DNA of 64,000 nucleotides from Pollutimonas nitritireducens (GTDB taxonomy: Bacteria; Pseudomonadota; Gammaproteobacteria; Burkholderiales; Burkholderiaceae_B), in contig NZ_PDNV01000009.1 in assembly GCF_002849615.1 (NCBI RefSeq), positions 62,001-126,000 on the forward strand, given 5' to 3'. A program made the position numbers and the translations under genes. Shown in pieces: positions 52,669 to 63,815 of the stretch. Every line of letters begins with the position of its first letter. The first letter of the stretch is position 1. Below the pieces are notes generated by a model that was given only the letters and a program-made list of their open reading frames with translations, did no database searches and was not told the origin of the DNA.

Positions 52669-54177
52669 CTATGACTTGAAACGTTCGAGCAAGGCGCGAT
52701 CGGCTTTCAAGCGTTCCTTGAGCGTTCTTATCTGCACATCGAGTTCCGACTGCACATAGAAGTCTGTGGTCATGCTGCGCGCCTGCTGCAATTGCTCCAC
52801 GGCAGTGGGTAGCGCCCCAGTAAGATCGTAATAGGCAGCCATGGTACGTCGGGCGGCGACCTTCTGTCCCAGACGCTCGTGGCTTTGCGCGAGCAACTGG
52901 TGCAGGCGGGGAACCTCGGGCCATTGCTTGATTCGTTGCTGAAGGAAGGGTACGGCATCCGCGTCCCGACCTGTCTTCTGCAATGACTCGACGCGGATCA
53001 AGGCGATGCCCTGATTGTCCGGCCAGCGTTGCCAGGCTTTCTCGGCAAGGGCAAGCGCACCGGCGGTGTCGCCCTGCGCCAACGCAAGGGATACGCCAAG
53101 GCCGGCTACCTCGGGAGAGTTACCGCCGTCTTTCCGGGCATTGCGCAGCGCTTGCTCCGCCCGAACCAGGTCTTTTTTCTGGAATGCGGCAAATGCGATG
53201 CCATACCATGCGGCGGATTGTTCAATGCCGGTGGCTCGCTGTGCATCAAGCTGCAGTTTTTCCACAGCCGTGCGCTGCGCCTGGCTGTTCCTAGCCTGCA
53301 CGATACGCAATTTGGCGCGCACGAACCAGAACGAGTCGCTGCCCTCTGGATTGGCCGGCGGTGTCTCGCCGACCCGATTTTCGATATCGGACATGCGTTG
53401 AATGGACAGCGGATGAGTGCTTGCGTAATCGCCGCCGCCCTTGCCTTCGTTGAGCCGCGCCGAATTCGACAACAGATTGAACATGCTCACCATGCCGCGC
53501 GGATCGTAGCCCGCCTTGCGCATCATTTCGAAACCCGCACGATCGGCTTCCTGTTCCGCCTGTCGGGAAAAGCCGAGTTGCCTGTCGACGGCCGCTGCCT
53601 GTCCGAACGCCGCAATGCCCATGGCGAGGTCGCCGCTGCCTGAAAGCGCGGCCAGGAGCGCTGCCGCCACTGCTGCCATCATGACGCCACTGCTTTGCGA
53701 CTTTTGCGTCATGCCGCGCGCAATATGGCGCTGTGCAACGTGCCCGATTTCGTGGGCAATGACGGAAGCGACTTGGGATTCGGTTTGCGCCGACACCAGC
53801 AGTCCGCTGTTGATTCCGATATAGCCACCCGGCAAAGCGAAGGCATTGATTTGCGGATCACGCACACCAAATACGGTAATAGGCTGATCCGGGCTGACCG
53901 GGGCATGCGCGGCTAGGTTTCGGCCCATGGTGGTCAGATACTGGCTGATGTCAGGGTCGCCGATGTAGTCGGGATCGCGGCGCCCTTGCTCCATGATGGC
54001 GTCGCCCAATGTGCGCTCCAGCGATGGGGGCAATTCGGCGGATGAGGCCGAGCCCATGCTGGGCAATCCCACAGGCTGTGCAGGGGCGGGTGCCGACCAG
54101 CACATAAGCGAAAACAGGCTCGCACACAGCAAGGCGCTGCGGGAAGTGGTTCGCAAAGCAGTTTGGGCAACAGTCAT
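52669..54177 (-). CDS. bepA: Periplasmic M48 metalloprotease with TPR domain (BepA-like)
   Basis: 502 residues, the size of E. coli BepA (487). Signal peptide (about 1-33, ending APAPAQ), M48 peptidase domain with zinc motif HEIGH (142-146) and third ligand Glu210 in QEADRAG, then a C-terminal TPR region (about 310-470, AALALAEKAWQRWPDNQ-type repeats). BepA degrades or rescues stalled outer-membrane proteins such as LptD at the BAM complex. Start ATG 54177 gives the signal peptide; in-frame sequence upstream belongs to the ctaG region. 17 bp downstream of ctaG. Confidence 0.9.
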   Translation of the reverse strand: MTVAQTALRTTSRSALLCASLFSLMCWSAPAPAQPVGLPSMGSASSAELPPSLERTLGDAIMEQGRRDPDYIGDPDISQYLTTMGRNLAAHAPVSPDQPITVFGVRDPQINAFALPGGYIGINSGLLVSAQTESQVASVIAHEIGHVAQRHIARGMTQKSQSSGVMMAAVAAALLAALSGSGDLAMGIAAFGQAAAVDRQLGFSRQAEQEADRAGFEMMRKAGYDPRGMVSMFNLLSNSARLNEGKGGGDYASTHPLSIQRMSDIENRVGETPPANPEGSDSFWFVRAKLRIVQARNSQAQRTAVEKLQLDAQRATGIEQSAAWYGIAFAAFQKKDLVRAEQALRNARKDGGNSPEVAGLGVSLALAQGDTAGALALAEKAWQRWPDNQGIALIRVESLQKTGRDADAVPFLQQRIKQWPEVPRLHQLLAQSHERLGQKVAARRTMAAYYDLTGALPTAVEQLQQARSMTTDFYVQSELDVQIRTLKERLKADRALLERFKS

Positions 54178-54194
54178 GGCAAAGAAATGGTGGA

Positions 54195-55058
54195 TCAGGA
54201 TGCCGGAGACACCGCGGATTGCCGGGCCCGCAAGGCATCTTGTTTGTTGGGCAAGCGATTTTTGCCGGAAAGCCGCATCAGCGTCGCGAGAGCGAACAAC
54301 AGGCCGAACACTTCGACAAACCCTGCCAGCACCCACATGGTGAGGCCGCCGATGGCCTGGTCGGTCAGGGCCGTCATACCCGGTATGGCCCGTCCGCAGA
54401 GATCGAAGATGGGGTAAAGGTCGTATTCGGTGAACGTGATGATCGCGCCCACCACCATTTGTGGAACCATGGTCAGTACGGGGGAAATGATGCGCGCGCC
54501 CGGCGAGAGCACGGCCGGCGGACTTGGACGCCGGTCGAGAATGAGGTTCCAGTACATGAACCCGCTTATGACGACCGACCAGTTCATGAATCGGTACAGA
54601 CGCCAATCGAGCATGGAGTAGAACTGCACCGTAGGTATAAGAAAGCCAAGCACCAGGACGACAAACAGCACCGGCACAAAGATTTTATTGGTGAGAATGG
54701 CAATGACTATGCGCCCCGGCCTGCTGACGCGAAAGTCACGCAGGCGCAGCCGCCACGACTTGGGCAGGCCCGCGCGCATCACCTGGCCCGGATAGGCGCC
54801 CATGATGAAGAGTGGCCCGAGATGGTGCAATACCAGATGCTGCAACCGATGTATGAAAAACATGCGCTCGGCATAGTAATCGATGCGCGTGTGCATCGAC
54901 AGATAAAGCAGCACCATGCCTATCCAGAAGAAGGCCTGGCGAGTCGCCGTAACCTTGTGGACACGCGTCCCGCGCACGAATGCCCAGCTTCCCACGAAAA
55001 ACATCAGCAACAACGCTGGAGAGAGCTCCCAGGGTGTAAGCCAATCGATAACAGTCAT
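54195..55058 (-). CDS. Cytochrome c oxidase assembly factor, CtaG_caa3 family
   Basis: 287 residues with about seven transmembrane segments. LSMHTRIDYYAERMFFIHRLQHLVLHHLGPLF carries the clustered His residues typical of the family and may bind copper. LILDRRPSPPAVLSPGARI is another family mark. The protein is thought to aid copper insertion or assembly of caa3-type oxidases. Upstream of and probably co-transcribed with the BepA-like gene. No oxidase genes are in the window. Confidence 0.87.
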   Translation of the reverse strand: MTVIDWLTPWELSPALLLMFFVGSWAFVRGTRVHKVTATRQAFFWIGMVLLYLSMHTRIDYYAERMFFIHRLQHLVLHHLGPLFIMGAYPGQVMRAGLPKSWRLRLRDFRVSRPGRIVIAILTNKIFVPVLFVVLVLGFLIPTVQFYSMLDWRLYRFMNWSVVISGFMYWNLILDRRPSPPAVLSPGARIISPVLTMVPQMVVGAIITFTEYDLYPIFDLCGRAIPGMTALTDQAIGGLTMWVLAGFVEVFGLLFALATLMRLSGKNRLPNKQDALRARQSAVSPAS

Positions 55059-55086
55059 GGGTAGAGATCCGGTAAGCGCGACCCTG

Positions 55087-55422
55087 CTAGTTTAATGCAA
55101 TGTGACGGCGATCGCCCCACTGGACCCGCTGCACGCCCGGGTAGGCGCTGATCTGACGTGCCTGCGACATGAGTACCGAACGGAGCTCCGGCGGGCAATT
55201 TACCGTGACGCATGCTGTGGCCATTTCGTTCTGTGGTGCATGGTCGACCAGCAAGTTGGCTACGCTGAGCCCCGCGGCTTCGAAATCTTGATAGATTCGC
55301 TTGCGGACATCGGCAAGGATATGGCGAGGACACACGACAGTAAGACGCGAGACTGAGCTGGGGACGCGAACTGGCGCGGCCTGAACGCCTGCACGACGTA
55401 GAAACAAATTGAAAAGGCGCAT
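55087..55422 (-). CDS. Hypothetical protein with ACT-like regulatory fold
   Basis: 111 residues from the ATG at 55422 (MRLFNLFLRRAGVQAAPVRV). The body resembles a beta-alpha-beta ACT-type module (SRLTVVCPRHILADVRKRIYQDFEAAGLSVANLLVD, then ATACVTVNCPPELRSVLMSQARQISAYPGVQRVQW), reminiscent of the C-terminal domain of MgtC/SapB proteins. No membrane part is present. The call is by pattern only; no clear family. It lies 28 bp upstream of the ctaG start on the same strand. Confidence 0.6.
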   Translation of the reverse strand: MRLFNLFLRRAGVQAAPVRVPSSVSRLTVVCPRHILADVRKRIYQDFEAAGLSVANLLVDHAPQNEMATACVTVNCPPELRSVLMSQARQISAYPGVQRVQWGDRRHIALN

Positions 55423-55770
55423 AGACCCTCCGCAATCGATGTGTTGCAACACAACACACGAACCTGCTGCGGCAAGCGCAACAAGTATTTTTTAAATTGA
55501 CGGGAGTTTGAATACGCGAAGTACCTTCAAACCACCACGCCCATGGAAAACCAGGGCGTGGCTAAAGCTGTGCTGAATCTAAGCTGCTTTTGCCTGGACG
55601 CGCCTGGTAATGAAATAGCCGATACAAGATCGACTTTTACTATCGCCGGGGTCGGAATTCACCGCACAGCTCCTATAAATTGAACACGTAGCATTGTAGC
55701 TTCTTAGCCGCATGCAGACAAGCCCGAACACCTGAAATTTCAATACATTAGGGCAACGAATAACGAGAGC
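55423..55770. other. Intergenic region with one hairpin
   Basis: 348 bp, AT-richer than average, with no supported gene. CCACGCCC (55535-55542) pairs with GGGCGTGG (55554-55561) around an 11-nt loop. It is not followed by a T-run on either strand, so it is not a standard terminator. Any promoter for the minus-strand genes below 55422 would be here, but none is clear. Confidence 0.4.
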
Positions 55771-56208
55771 CTACAGAACGTGGCCATCGAGCCATCCTAT
55801 TGCGGTGTATACATGGATGACGATCAGCGCGATGCCAAACATCAGCACGCTGCCACCCACGAAGGTAGTCACAATGGCGGCAATGACGGCATTCCAGCCC
55901 GTACGCGAGCGTAGGCCGGAACCCGGATTGTATTTTGTGTCGAATTTGTCGTCCGCCATGAGCGCGAAAACCAACGCCTCGATAAAGCCGGCGGTAATGG
56001 GGACAATGAGCACGAGAAATGGGGGGCTATCCCACCACACCGGGTAAAGCCGCATGAGCGCCAGCATGATAAAAGCAAACGCGGTCAGCATCCATGCGCC
56101 GCGCCGTCCCATATACCACCAATGTGCACCGACGACGCCCAGCAGGCACGCCAGCCACGCAGCGACCACCTTGCTGCGATGTCGGGCAGGAGTGTTAAAT
56201 TGCTTCAT
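55771..56208 (-). CDS. TM2-domain membrane protein
   Basis: 145 residues from the ATG at 56208 (MKQFNTPARHRSKVVAAWLA). The TM2 pattern KSKxxAxxLAxxLGxxGxHxxYxG is visible as RSKVVAAWLACLLGVVGAHWWYMG, followed by a second hydrophobic hairpin and two more membrane segments at the C-terminus. TM2 proteins are widespread and mostly uncharacterised. Divergent from the ubiH-like gene, 64 bp apart. Upstream in-frame sequence overlaps the ubiH-like gene and is not coding. Confidence 0.8.
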   Translation of the reverse strand: MKQFNTPARHRSKVVAAWLACLLGVVGAHWWYMGRRGAWMLTAFAFIMLALMRLYPVWWDSPPFLVLIVPITAGFIEALVFALMADDKFDTKYNPGSGLRSRTGWNAVIAAIVTTFVGGSVLMFGIALIVIHVYTAIGWLDGHVL

Positions 56209-56272
56209 GTAAAGACTCCAGTCACCGAAATATAAAAACCCAGTACACATTGTAGTAGAGCACGGAACAGGC

Positions 56273-57442
56273 ATGGATTCCCCCACATACGACATCGTCA
56301 TAAGCGGAGCAGGGCCGGTAGGCAGCGCCCTCGCTCTTATCCTGGCCAATAAGTCGCCCGACCCCGCCCGCATTGCGCTCCTGGGGCGGAATATGACTGT
56401 CCCGGATGACACGGATGGCACAGCAGCCAAGCCGCTGCCGGACCCGCGGACGCTCGCACTCAACCACGGCAGCCGGGTTTTACTTGAGCAGCTGGGTGCG
56501 TGGCCGGGACAGTCCGCAAGCATCGGCGTCGTGCATGTGTCGCAACAAGGTCGGCTCGGACGAACCCTCATCGACCACCACGAGCTCAATGTCCCGCGCC
56601 TGGGCAGCGTCGTGGGCTACGATACATTGCTTGGCTGCCTGCACGGTGCCTTGCGCGCCAGCGGCGTGACGCTTATCAATGCGTCGCCCCCTGGCCGCGT
56701 GGCCGGTAGCCATGTCCGGTTTGACATTGGCGATAGCCACATCAGCAGCGCCCTAGCGGTTCAGTCTGACGGCACCAGGCCGCGAGGAGTCCAGCGCCAC
56801 TACGATCAACATGCGGTCCTGGCCACCGTTCGCGCGGCAAGGCCCAGACCGGGATGGGCCTTTGAACGGTTCACCGCGCAAGGACCACTGGCCGCCTTGC
56901 CGCAGCCACACGACAACAACCTCTACGGCATCGTATGGTGCTGTTCACCCGGTCTGGCTCAAATGCTCTTGGCGCAATCCGATACGGCTTTCAGCGCCCT
57001 ATTGCACGAAACATTCGGAGATCGGCTAGGGCAGTTTCAATGCATCGGGGAGCGTCATGTGTTTCCCTTGTCGCTGCATGCCGGTCCGTCGCTGCTCAAT
57101 GTCCGCACGATTGCTGTGGGCAACGCAGCCCAGACACTCCACCCGGTCGCCGGGCAGGGTTTGAACCTGGGGTTGCGCGATGCTGCCCAGCTAGGCCAGG
57201 TCCTGGCGCCGTGGCTTGCGAAACCACAGGACGACCCCGCCCACATCCTCGACCAGTTTGCTGGCAACCGGCGCCCCGACCGCTGGCTCACGGCCGCAAT
57301 CACCGATTTCCTGCCGCGCGTCTTCACCACCGGCAATCCATTGATTGAACATGCCTGCGGCCTGGCCCTATTGACGCTCGACCTTGCCCCCCCACTGCGT
57401 AATTCCCTCGCGCGTCAGCTATTGCAAGGGCTGCGTACCTGA
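56273..57442 (+). CDS. FAD-dependent monooxygenase, UbiH/UbiF/VisC/Coq6 family
   Basis: 389 residues. N-terminal FAD site GAGPVGS (11-17), mid-protein conserved region around GYDTLLGCL, and the second FAD motif AVGNAAQTLHPVAGQGLNLGLRDA. The family hydroxylates the ubiquinone ring at C-4, C-5 or C-6; which one cannot be set from sequence. In Bordetella-type genomes a gene like this precedes dusB. Unusually, residues 165-190 (SDGTRPRGVQRHYDQHA) vary from classical UbiH. Gap to dusB 40 bp. Confidence 0.87.
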   Translation: MDSPTYDIVISGAGPVGSALALILANKSPDPARIALLGRNMTVPDDTDGTAAKPLPDPRTLALNHGSRVLLEQLGAWPGQSASIGVVHVSQQGRLGRTLIDHHELNVPRLGSVVGYDTLLGCLHGALRASGVTLINASPPGRVAGSHVRFDIGDSHISSALAVQSDGTRPRGVQRHYDQHAVLATVRAARPRPGWAFERFTAQGPLAALPQPHDNNLYGIVWCCSPGLAQMLLAQSDTAFSALLHETFGDRLGQFQCIGERHVFPLSLHAGPSLLNVRTIAVGNAAQTLHPVAGQGLNLGLRDAAQLGQVLAPWLAKPQDDPAHILDQFAGNRRPDRWLTAAITDFLPRVFTTGNPLIEHACGLALLTLDLAPPLRNSLARQLLQGLRT

Positions 57443-57482
57443 GCCCTCAGCCAGGAAACCCGTTCGGGTTTAAAATCCTCCG

Positions 57483-58499
57483 ATGTTCATTGGCCCGTGG
57501 TCTCTTCCCAACCCGGTTTTCGTCGCCCCCATGGCCGGCGTAACCGATCGCCCTTATCGCAAGCTCTGCAAAACGCTGGGGGCGGGCTATGCCGTGTCTG
57601 AAATGGCAGCCAGCAATCCAAGGCTCTGGGACAGCGTCAAAACATCGCGACGCCTGGATCACGAGGGGGAAATCGACCCCATTGCAGTGCAAATCGCCGG
57701 ATCGGACCCCGACATGATGGCCGAGGCCGCCGTGTTCAATATCGAAAAGGGCGCCTGCATCATCGATATCAACATGGGTTGCCCGGTCAAGAAAGTATGC
57801 AATGTCGCGTCAGGATCGGCGTTGTTGCGCGATGAAGATCGCATAGCAAGAATTCTGGAAGCCGTCGTATCGGCCTGTCGGCCTATGGGCGTACCCGTCA
57901 CCCTGAAAACTCGTACGGGATGGGACCGCGCGTCACGCAATGCGGTCAGCGTCGGGCGAATGGCAGAAGATATTGGTATAGCCGCCCTGACCCTACATGG
58001 CCGTACCCGTTGCGACCTGTATCTGGGGCAGGCCGAGTACGATACGATACGGGACGTAAAGCAGGCTCTCACGATTCCCGTTATTGCCAATGGGGATATC
58101 GATAGTCCCGAGAAAGCAAAATACGTACTAGAGTATACGGGTGCCGATGCCATCATGGTGGGGCGAGCGGCCCAAGGCAGGCCCTGGATCTTCCGGGAAA
58201 TCAGCCATTACCTGCTGACCGGGGGGCATTTGCCGCCACCCACCTATGGCGAATTGCGGGACTGCCTGCTGGACCATTTAGAAGAGCACTATCGGTTTTA
58301 CGGAGAATATACTGGCGTGCGTTCGGCGCGCAAGCATATCGGCTGGTACCTGTCCACGATGCCTGACGCCCTCGATTGGCTGCCCTGTATCAATGAAATT
58401 GGCAACACGCGCGACCAAACCCTGGCGCTCCAGCGCTGGTTCGATCGCCATCCACCCAACGAGCCCATAAAGGCTCAGACGGCCCGGGCGCAAGCCTGA
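57483..58499 (+). CDS. dusB: tRNA-dihydrouridine synthase B
   Basis: FMN- and NADPH-dependent reductase making dihydrouridine in the tRNA D loop (U17 in E. coli). 338 residues. PMAGVTDRPYRKLC at the N-terminus, catalytic Cys100 in DINMGCPVKKVC, VTLKTRTGW, LHGRTRCDLY, IPVIANGDI and VGRAAQGRPWIF. Followed 31 bp later by fis, the conserved dusB-fis operon. Confidence 0.95.
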   Translation: MFIGPWSLPNPVFVAPMAGVTDRPYRKLCKTLGAGYAVSEMAASNPRLWDSVKTSRRLDHEGEIDPIAVQIAGSDPDMMAEAAVFNIEKGACIIDINMGCPVKKVCNVASGSALLRDEDRIARILEAVVSACRPMGVPVTLKTRTGWDRASRNAVSVGRMAEDIGIAALTLHGRTRCDLYLGQAEYDTIRDVKQALTIPVIANGDIDSPEKAKYVLEYTGADAIMVGRAAQGRPWIFREISHYLLTGGHLPPPTYGELRDCLLDHLEEHYRFYGEYTGVRSARKHIGWYLSTMPDALDWLPCINEIGNTRDQTLALQRWFDRHPPNEPIKAQTARAQA

Positions 58500-58530
58500 A
58501 GCACGTCGCACACTATCAATAGCAAGGATC

Positions 58531-58770
58531 ATGAGCAACACAAACCCCCTAGAGCAATCCGTGCGCGACCAGCTTGAGCGTTATTTCACGGATTTGGGCG
58601 ACTCAGAGCCGCGTGACATGCTGGCCATGGTCGTCAACTGCGTCGAGCGTCCAGTGCTGCAGGTTGCACTCGAGAAGTCCCGCGGGAACCAGTCCAAAGC
58701 CGCCGAGATGCTGGGCATTACCCGCAGTACCCTGCGCAAGAAACTGCTCGCCCATAACCTGCAACCTTAA
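58531..58770 (+). CDS. fis: DNA-binding protein Fis
   Basis: Nucleoid-associated factor for inversion and rRNA activation. 79 residues, the short betaproteobacterial form (98 in E. coli). The C-terminal helix-turn-helix (residues about 55-77, RGNQSKAAEMLGITRSTLRKKL) is highly conserved. In the dusB-fis operon, ending 21 bp before purH. Confidence 0.95.
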   Translation: MSNTNPLEQSVRDQLERYFTDLGDSEPRDMLAMVVNCVERPVLQVALEKSRGNQSKAAEMLGITRSTLRKKLLAHNLQP

Positions 58771-58791
58771 TTTTTATTCTAGAACCTAACC

Positions 58792-60384
58792 ATGAAAATC
58801 CAGACAGCCCTACTCTCGGTTTCCGACAAGACCGGTATTGTTGAATTTGCCCAGGCGTTGACTCAACGCGGTGTGCGCCTGTTGTCTACTGGGGGCACGG
58901 CCAAGCTGCTGGCGCAGGCAGGTCTGGCCGTGACAGAGGTCGCCGCGCATACCGGATCGCCAGAAATTCTGGACGGGCGCGTCAAGACCCTGCATCCTAA
59001 AATACATGGCGGGTTGCTGGCGCGTCGCGACAGCGCCGAGCATTTGAAGACATTGCAAGAGCACCAGATCGACCGCATTGATATGCTGGTTGTCAATTTG
59101 TATCCGTTTCGCGAAACCATCGCCAAGCCGGACTGCACCTTCGCCGATGCCGTGGAAAACATTGATATCGGCGGGCCGGCCATGCTGCGTGCCGCAGCAA
59201 AAAATCATGGCACACCCGCCGGCGGCGTCACGGTCGTGATCGACCCGGCCGATTACCAACGCGTTCTCGCCGACATGGACGGCCCTCATGGGCACCCTTC
59301 CTATGGCCTGAGGCTGGAGCTGGCGACCAAGACTTATGCGCACACCGCGGCCTACGACGGCGCCATTGCAGCTTACCTCAGCAGCCTTTCTGTGGCGGAA
59401 CCGGCACAAGACAAGGCGCCCGAACGCAGCGACTGGCCGCGCACCCTTACGGTACAGCTCAAGCAGCAGCAAGTCTTGCGCTATGGCGAGAATCCGCACC
59501 AGGCAGCCGCTTTCTACGTGGACCAACCGATAGGCGCCGGGCTGCTCGGCAGCTATCACCAGTTGCAGGGCAAGGAGCTTTCCTACAATAATATTGCCGA
59601 CGCGGATGCGGCCTGGGAATGCGTGCGCAGCTTCGAAACCACCGCCTGCGTAATCGTCAAACATGCCAATCCTTGCGGCGTCGCCCTGGGCGACAGTCCC
59701 TTGCACGCGTATCAGCAAGCCTTCAAGACTGACCCGACATCCGCGTTCGGCGGAATCATCGCCTTCAATCGTCCGGTCGATGAAGCGACTGCGCAAGCCA
59801 TCAGCGCCCAGTTCGTGGAAGTACTGCTGGCCCCTGAATATTCCAGTGGGGCGTTGGCCATCTTCGCGGCCAAGAAAAACGTGCGTGTATTGCAAGTGCC
59901 ACTGGGCGAAGCCCAAAACGCCTTTGACATCAAGCGTGTCGGCGGCGGCTGGCTGGTGCAAAACCCTGATAACCATCAAGTCCCGCGCGATGCATTCAAA
60001 CTCGTCACGACAGTGGCCCCTAATGAACAACAAATGCAGGATCTGATGTTTGCCTGGAAAGTGGCCAAATACGTGAAGTCGAATGCCATCGTTTTTGTCG
60101 GCAACGGCATGACGCTGGGCGTGGGTGCAGGACAAATGAGCCGGATCGATTCTGCCCGCATCGCTTCCATCAAGGCTGAGAACGCGGGTCTGGTACTGGC
60201 CGGCTCGGTAGTCGCGTCGGACGCATTCTTCCCGTTTCGCGATGGCCTTGATGTTGTGGCCGATGCTGGCGCCACGTGCGTCATCCAGCCCGGCGGCAGC
60301 ATGCGCGACGATGAAGTGATTGCGGCAGCCAACGAACGCGGTATTGCCATGGTCCTGACCGGCGCGCGGCACTTCCGCCACTGA
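58792..60384 (+). CDS. purH: Bifunctional AICAR formyltransferase/IMP cyclohydrolase
   Basis: Last two steps of IMP synthesis. 530 residues, normal. The N-terminal IMP cyclohydrolase domain (MGS-like, about 1-200) has [17 protein letters not shown] and the [11 protein letters not shown] turn. The C-terminal AICAR transformylase domain has the conserved Lys-His pair in [11 protein letters not shown] and the KSNAIVF and RIDSARIA segments. Its stop overlaps the ruvC start (TGATG). Confidence 0.96.
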   Translation: MKIQTALLSVSDKTGIVEFAQALTQRGVRLLSTGGTAKLLAQAGLAVTEVAAHTGSPEILDGRVKTLHPKIHGGLLARRDSAEHLKTLQEHQIDRIDMLVVNLYPFRETIAKPDCTFADAVENIDIGGPAMLRAAAKNHGTPAGGVTVVIDPADYQRVLADMDGPHGHPSYGLRLELATKTYAHTAAYDGAIAAYLSSLSVAEPAQDKAPERSDWPRTLTVQLKQQQVLRYGENPHQAAAFYVDQPIGAGLLGSYHQLQGKELSYNNIADADAAWECVRSFETTACVIVKHANPCGVALGDSPLHAYQQAFKTDPTSAFGGIIAFNRPVDEATAQAISAQFVEVLLAPEYSSGALAIFAAKKNVRVLQVPLGEAQNAFDIKRVGGGWLVQNPDNHQVPRDAFKLVTTVAPNEQQMQDLMFAWKVAKYVKSNAIVFVGNGMTLGVGAGQMSRIDSARIASIKAENAGLVLAGSVVASDAFFPFRDGLDVVADAGATCVIQPGGSMRDDEVIAAANERGIAMVLTGARHFRH

Positions 60385-60929
60385 TGCGCATACTCGGAAT
60401 CGACCCAGGATTGCGCCGCACCGGCTTTGGCGTCATCGACGTCCTGGGTTCGCGTCTGCAATACGTGACCAGCGGCACCATAATCGTGCCGGCTGACCAG
60501 CCTCTGGCCCAACGCCTGAAGGTCATATTGGACAACATCCGCGAAGTGGTACAAAGCACCGAACCGACGGTCTCGGCACTGGAAAAGGTGTTTGTGAACA
60601 CCAATCCAGCGTCAACCTTGTTGCTCGGGCAGGCTCGGGGTGCGGCCATGTGCGCGCTGGCCGACAGTGATCTGGACGTGTACGAATACACCGCGCTGCA
60701 AGTGAAGAAATCGGTCGTCGGCAATGGCCACGCCGCGAAAGAGCAGGTTCAGAAAATGGTACAGCATTTGCTGGCCTTGAGCGGCCTGCCCGCAGCCGAC
60801 TCGGCCGATGCCCTGGCTTGCGCTATCTGCCATGCCCATTTCATACCGCTGACCCAGCGCCTCAAGGACACCGGACAGCTCAAGTCCAGCCACAGCAGCC
60901 GGGTACGCGGTGGACGGCTGGTCGGCTAA
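60384..60929 (+). CDS. ruvC: Holliday junction resolvase RuvC
   Basis: Crossover-junction endodeoxyribonuclease. 181 residues, usual length. Catalytic acids are Asp7 ([14 protein letters not shown]), Glu near 68 (SALEKVF) and the C-terminal Asp residues in [12 protein letters not shown]. Start overlaps the purH stop by 1 bp. Confidence 0.96.
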   Translation: MRILGIDPGLRRTGFGVIDVLGSRLQYVTSGTIIVPADQPLAQRLKVILDNIREVVQSTEPTVSALEKVFVNTNPASTLLLGQARGAAMCALADSDLDVYEYTALQVKKSVVGNGHAAKEQVQKMVQHLLALSGLPAADSADALACAICHAHFIPLTQRLKDTGQLKSSHSSRVRGGRLVG

Positions 60930-60958
60930 TCTGTAGTATCAGTGAAAAGGATGGCCCC

Positions 60959-61534
60959 ATGATCGGAAGAATTACCGGCACGCTGCTGGAAAAAACACCA
61001 CCTGTCGTTTGCATAGATGTGGGCGGCGTCGGCTATGAAATCGATGTGCCCATGAGCACGCTTTATAACCTGCCCGAAAACGGCGGCAAGGTCACCCTGT
61101 ACACGCATCTGGCGGTACGTGAAGATGCCCATACACTGTATGGTTTCTCCACTGCCGGCGAGCGCTCCGCATTTCGCCTGCTCATCAAGGTAAGTGGAAT
61201 CGGTGCGCGCACCGCGCTGGCCGTGCTGTCCGGCATGACGGTGGAAGAGCTGGCCAGCGCAATCACGCAGCAAGAAAGTGGCCGACTCACGCGCGTGCCC
61301 GGCATCGGCAAGAAGACAGCCGAACGCCTGTTGCTCGAATTGCGGGGCAAGTTGGGCGCCGACCTGGGGCATACGCCTGGTTCGTACTCGGCCGGCCGGG
61401 ACGATATTCTCAATGCCTTGCTATCACTGGGTTATTCCACCAGCGAATCGCAGACGGCCCTGAAAAACCTGCCGGAAGGCCTGGATGTTGCCGAAGGCAT
61501 ACGACACGCCCTTAAATCATTGGCCCGCGGCTGA
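60959..61534 (+). CDS. ruvA: Holliday junction branch-migration protein RuvA
   Basis: DNA-binding subunit that loads RuvB on junctions. 191 residues. Start ATG 60959 gives the standard [12 protein letters not shown]-terminus. Two helix-hairpin-helix motifs are visible ([15 protein letters not shown] and [16 protein letters not shown]), plus the mobile C-terminal domain III ([13 protein letters not shown]). 29 bp after ruvC. ruvB is not directly next, being separated by an opposite-strand gene. Confidence 0.96.
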   Translation: MIGRITGTLLEKTPPVVCIDVGGVGYEIDVPMSTLYNLPENGGKVTLYTHLAVREDAHTLYGFSTAGERSAFRLLIKVSGIGARTALAVLSGMTVEELASAITQQESGRLTRVPGIGKKTAERLLLELRGKLGADLGHTPGSYSAGRDDILNALLSLGYSTSESQTALKNLPEGLDVAEGIRHALKSLARG

Positions 61535-61576
61535 CAGGCCACCCACCCCGGGAAAGGAATAACGCTTGGCCGCCGG

Positions 61577-62545
61577 TCAGGCCGTTTGCAGAAAACGGCC
61601 GTAAGCCGACAGATCGACATTGCCGCCACTGAGCAGCACGCCTATGCGCTGGCCCCTGACCGGTGCTATTTCGTTGAACACGGCTGCGGCGCCCAGGCAG
61701 CCGGTAGGCTCCACGACCATCTTCATGCGCTCGGCAAAAAATTGCATGGCTTTTATCAGTTGCGAGTCGTCGACGGTCAGGATGTCGCGTGCGTATTCCT
61801 TGATGATGGGAAAAGTGAGTTTGCCCAGACCCAAAGTAAGGGCGCCGTCCGCAATGGAATTGGGTGGCGCAATGGTGACGATCTGACCGCTGCGCAAGGA
61901 TTGCTGTCCATCGTTGCCGGCCTGGGGCTCCACCCCATACACGGCGCATTCGGGAGCGAGCGCATGCGCCGACAGCAAGGAGCCCGACAACAAGCCACCG
62001 CCGCCCAGAGGAACGAACAGCGAATCCAGACCGCCGACATCTTCAAGAAGCTCTTGGACCGCCGTGCCTTGGCCCGCGATGACGTCCGGGTGATCATAGG
62101 GCGGGATCAGGGTCAGGCCTTGTTCTTTCACCAGCGCAAGCGCCACCTGTTCGCGGTCTTCTGTGTGGCGATTGTAACTAACGACTCGGGCGCCGTAACC
62201 GATGGTGGCTGCTTTCTTTGCAGCCGGTGCGTCATGCGGCATAACGATCGTAGCAGCGACATTCAGCAGTTGCGAGGCCAGAGCTATCGCCTGTGCATGA
62301 TTGCCCGATGAGAATGCCACGACGCCCGCCCTGCGTTGTGCCGCCGACAGATTGGCCACGGCGTTATAGCCGCCGCGGAACTTGAAGGCACCAATGCGCT
62401 GGAAGTTCTCGCACTTGAAGAACACCTCAGCCTCGAGGCGCTTGTTCAGCGTCTGGGACGTGAACACCGGGCTGCGGTGCGCCACCTGGCTGAGGACCCG
62501 GCTGGCAGCGACGACATCATCAAACGTGGGTAATCTGGAATTCAT
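61577..62545 (-). CDS. PLP-dependent threonine/serine or 3-hydroxyaspartate ammonia-lyase
   Basis: 322 residues, tryptophan-synthase-beta-like fold. PLP Lys55 in NFQRIGAFKFRGGYN, phosphate loop GGGGLLSG near 180, and SSGNHAQAIALAS. The short length without ACT domain fits the catabolic threonine dehydratase (TdcB), serine racemase or threo-3-hydroxyaspartate dehydratase group, and the FKFRGGYN wording is closest to the last two. Exact substrate cannot be read. Lies on the opposite strand between ruvA and ruvB. Confidence 0.86.
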   Translation of the reverse strand: MNSRLPTFDDVVAASRVLSQVAHRSPVFTSQTLNKRLEAEVFFKCENFQRIGAFKFRGGYNAVANLSAAQRRAGVVAFSSGNHAQAIALASQLLNVAATIVMPHDAPAAKKAATIGYGARVVSYNRHTEDREQVALALVKEQGLTLIPPYDHPDVIAGQGTAVQELLEDVGGLDSLFVPLGGGGLLSGSLLSAHALAPECAVYGVEPQAGNDGQQSLRSGQIVTIAPPNSIADGALTLGLGKLTFPIIKEYARDILTVDDSQLIKAMQFFAERMKMVVEPTGCLGAAAVFNEIAPVRGQRIGVLLSGGNVDLSAYGRFLQTA

Positions 62546-62675
62546 TGGAATACGCTCGGCTCAAGGAAATACGATAAACGCAACAGCCGGAATTATGCTG
62601 CAAACGGTGCACGTCTGCGCAACTAATGCGGAGTAGAGTACGATAAGCACTGTAAATATAATCAGCAGCGATCCC

Positions 62676-63740
<1,065 letters not shown>

Positions 63741-63815
63741 CTTGAATTCACCGGCGACCAGAGGAGTTTTGGTCGAAGTGTTTACAGAGCTCGCTGCGGC
63801 GCGGAGGCGTCGGGG

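Noticed and set aside
58810-60381. A 523-codon open frame on the minus strand opposite purH
   Set aside because: It mirrors purH codon by codon, lacks any recognisable domain, and the plus-strand PurH is complete with all family motifs.
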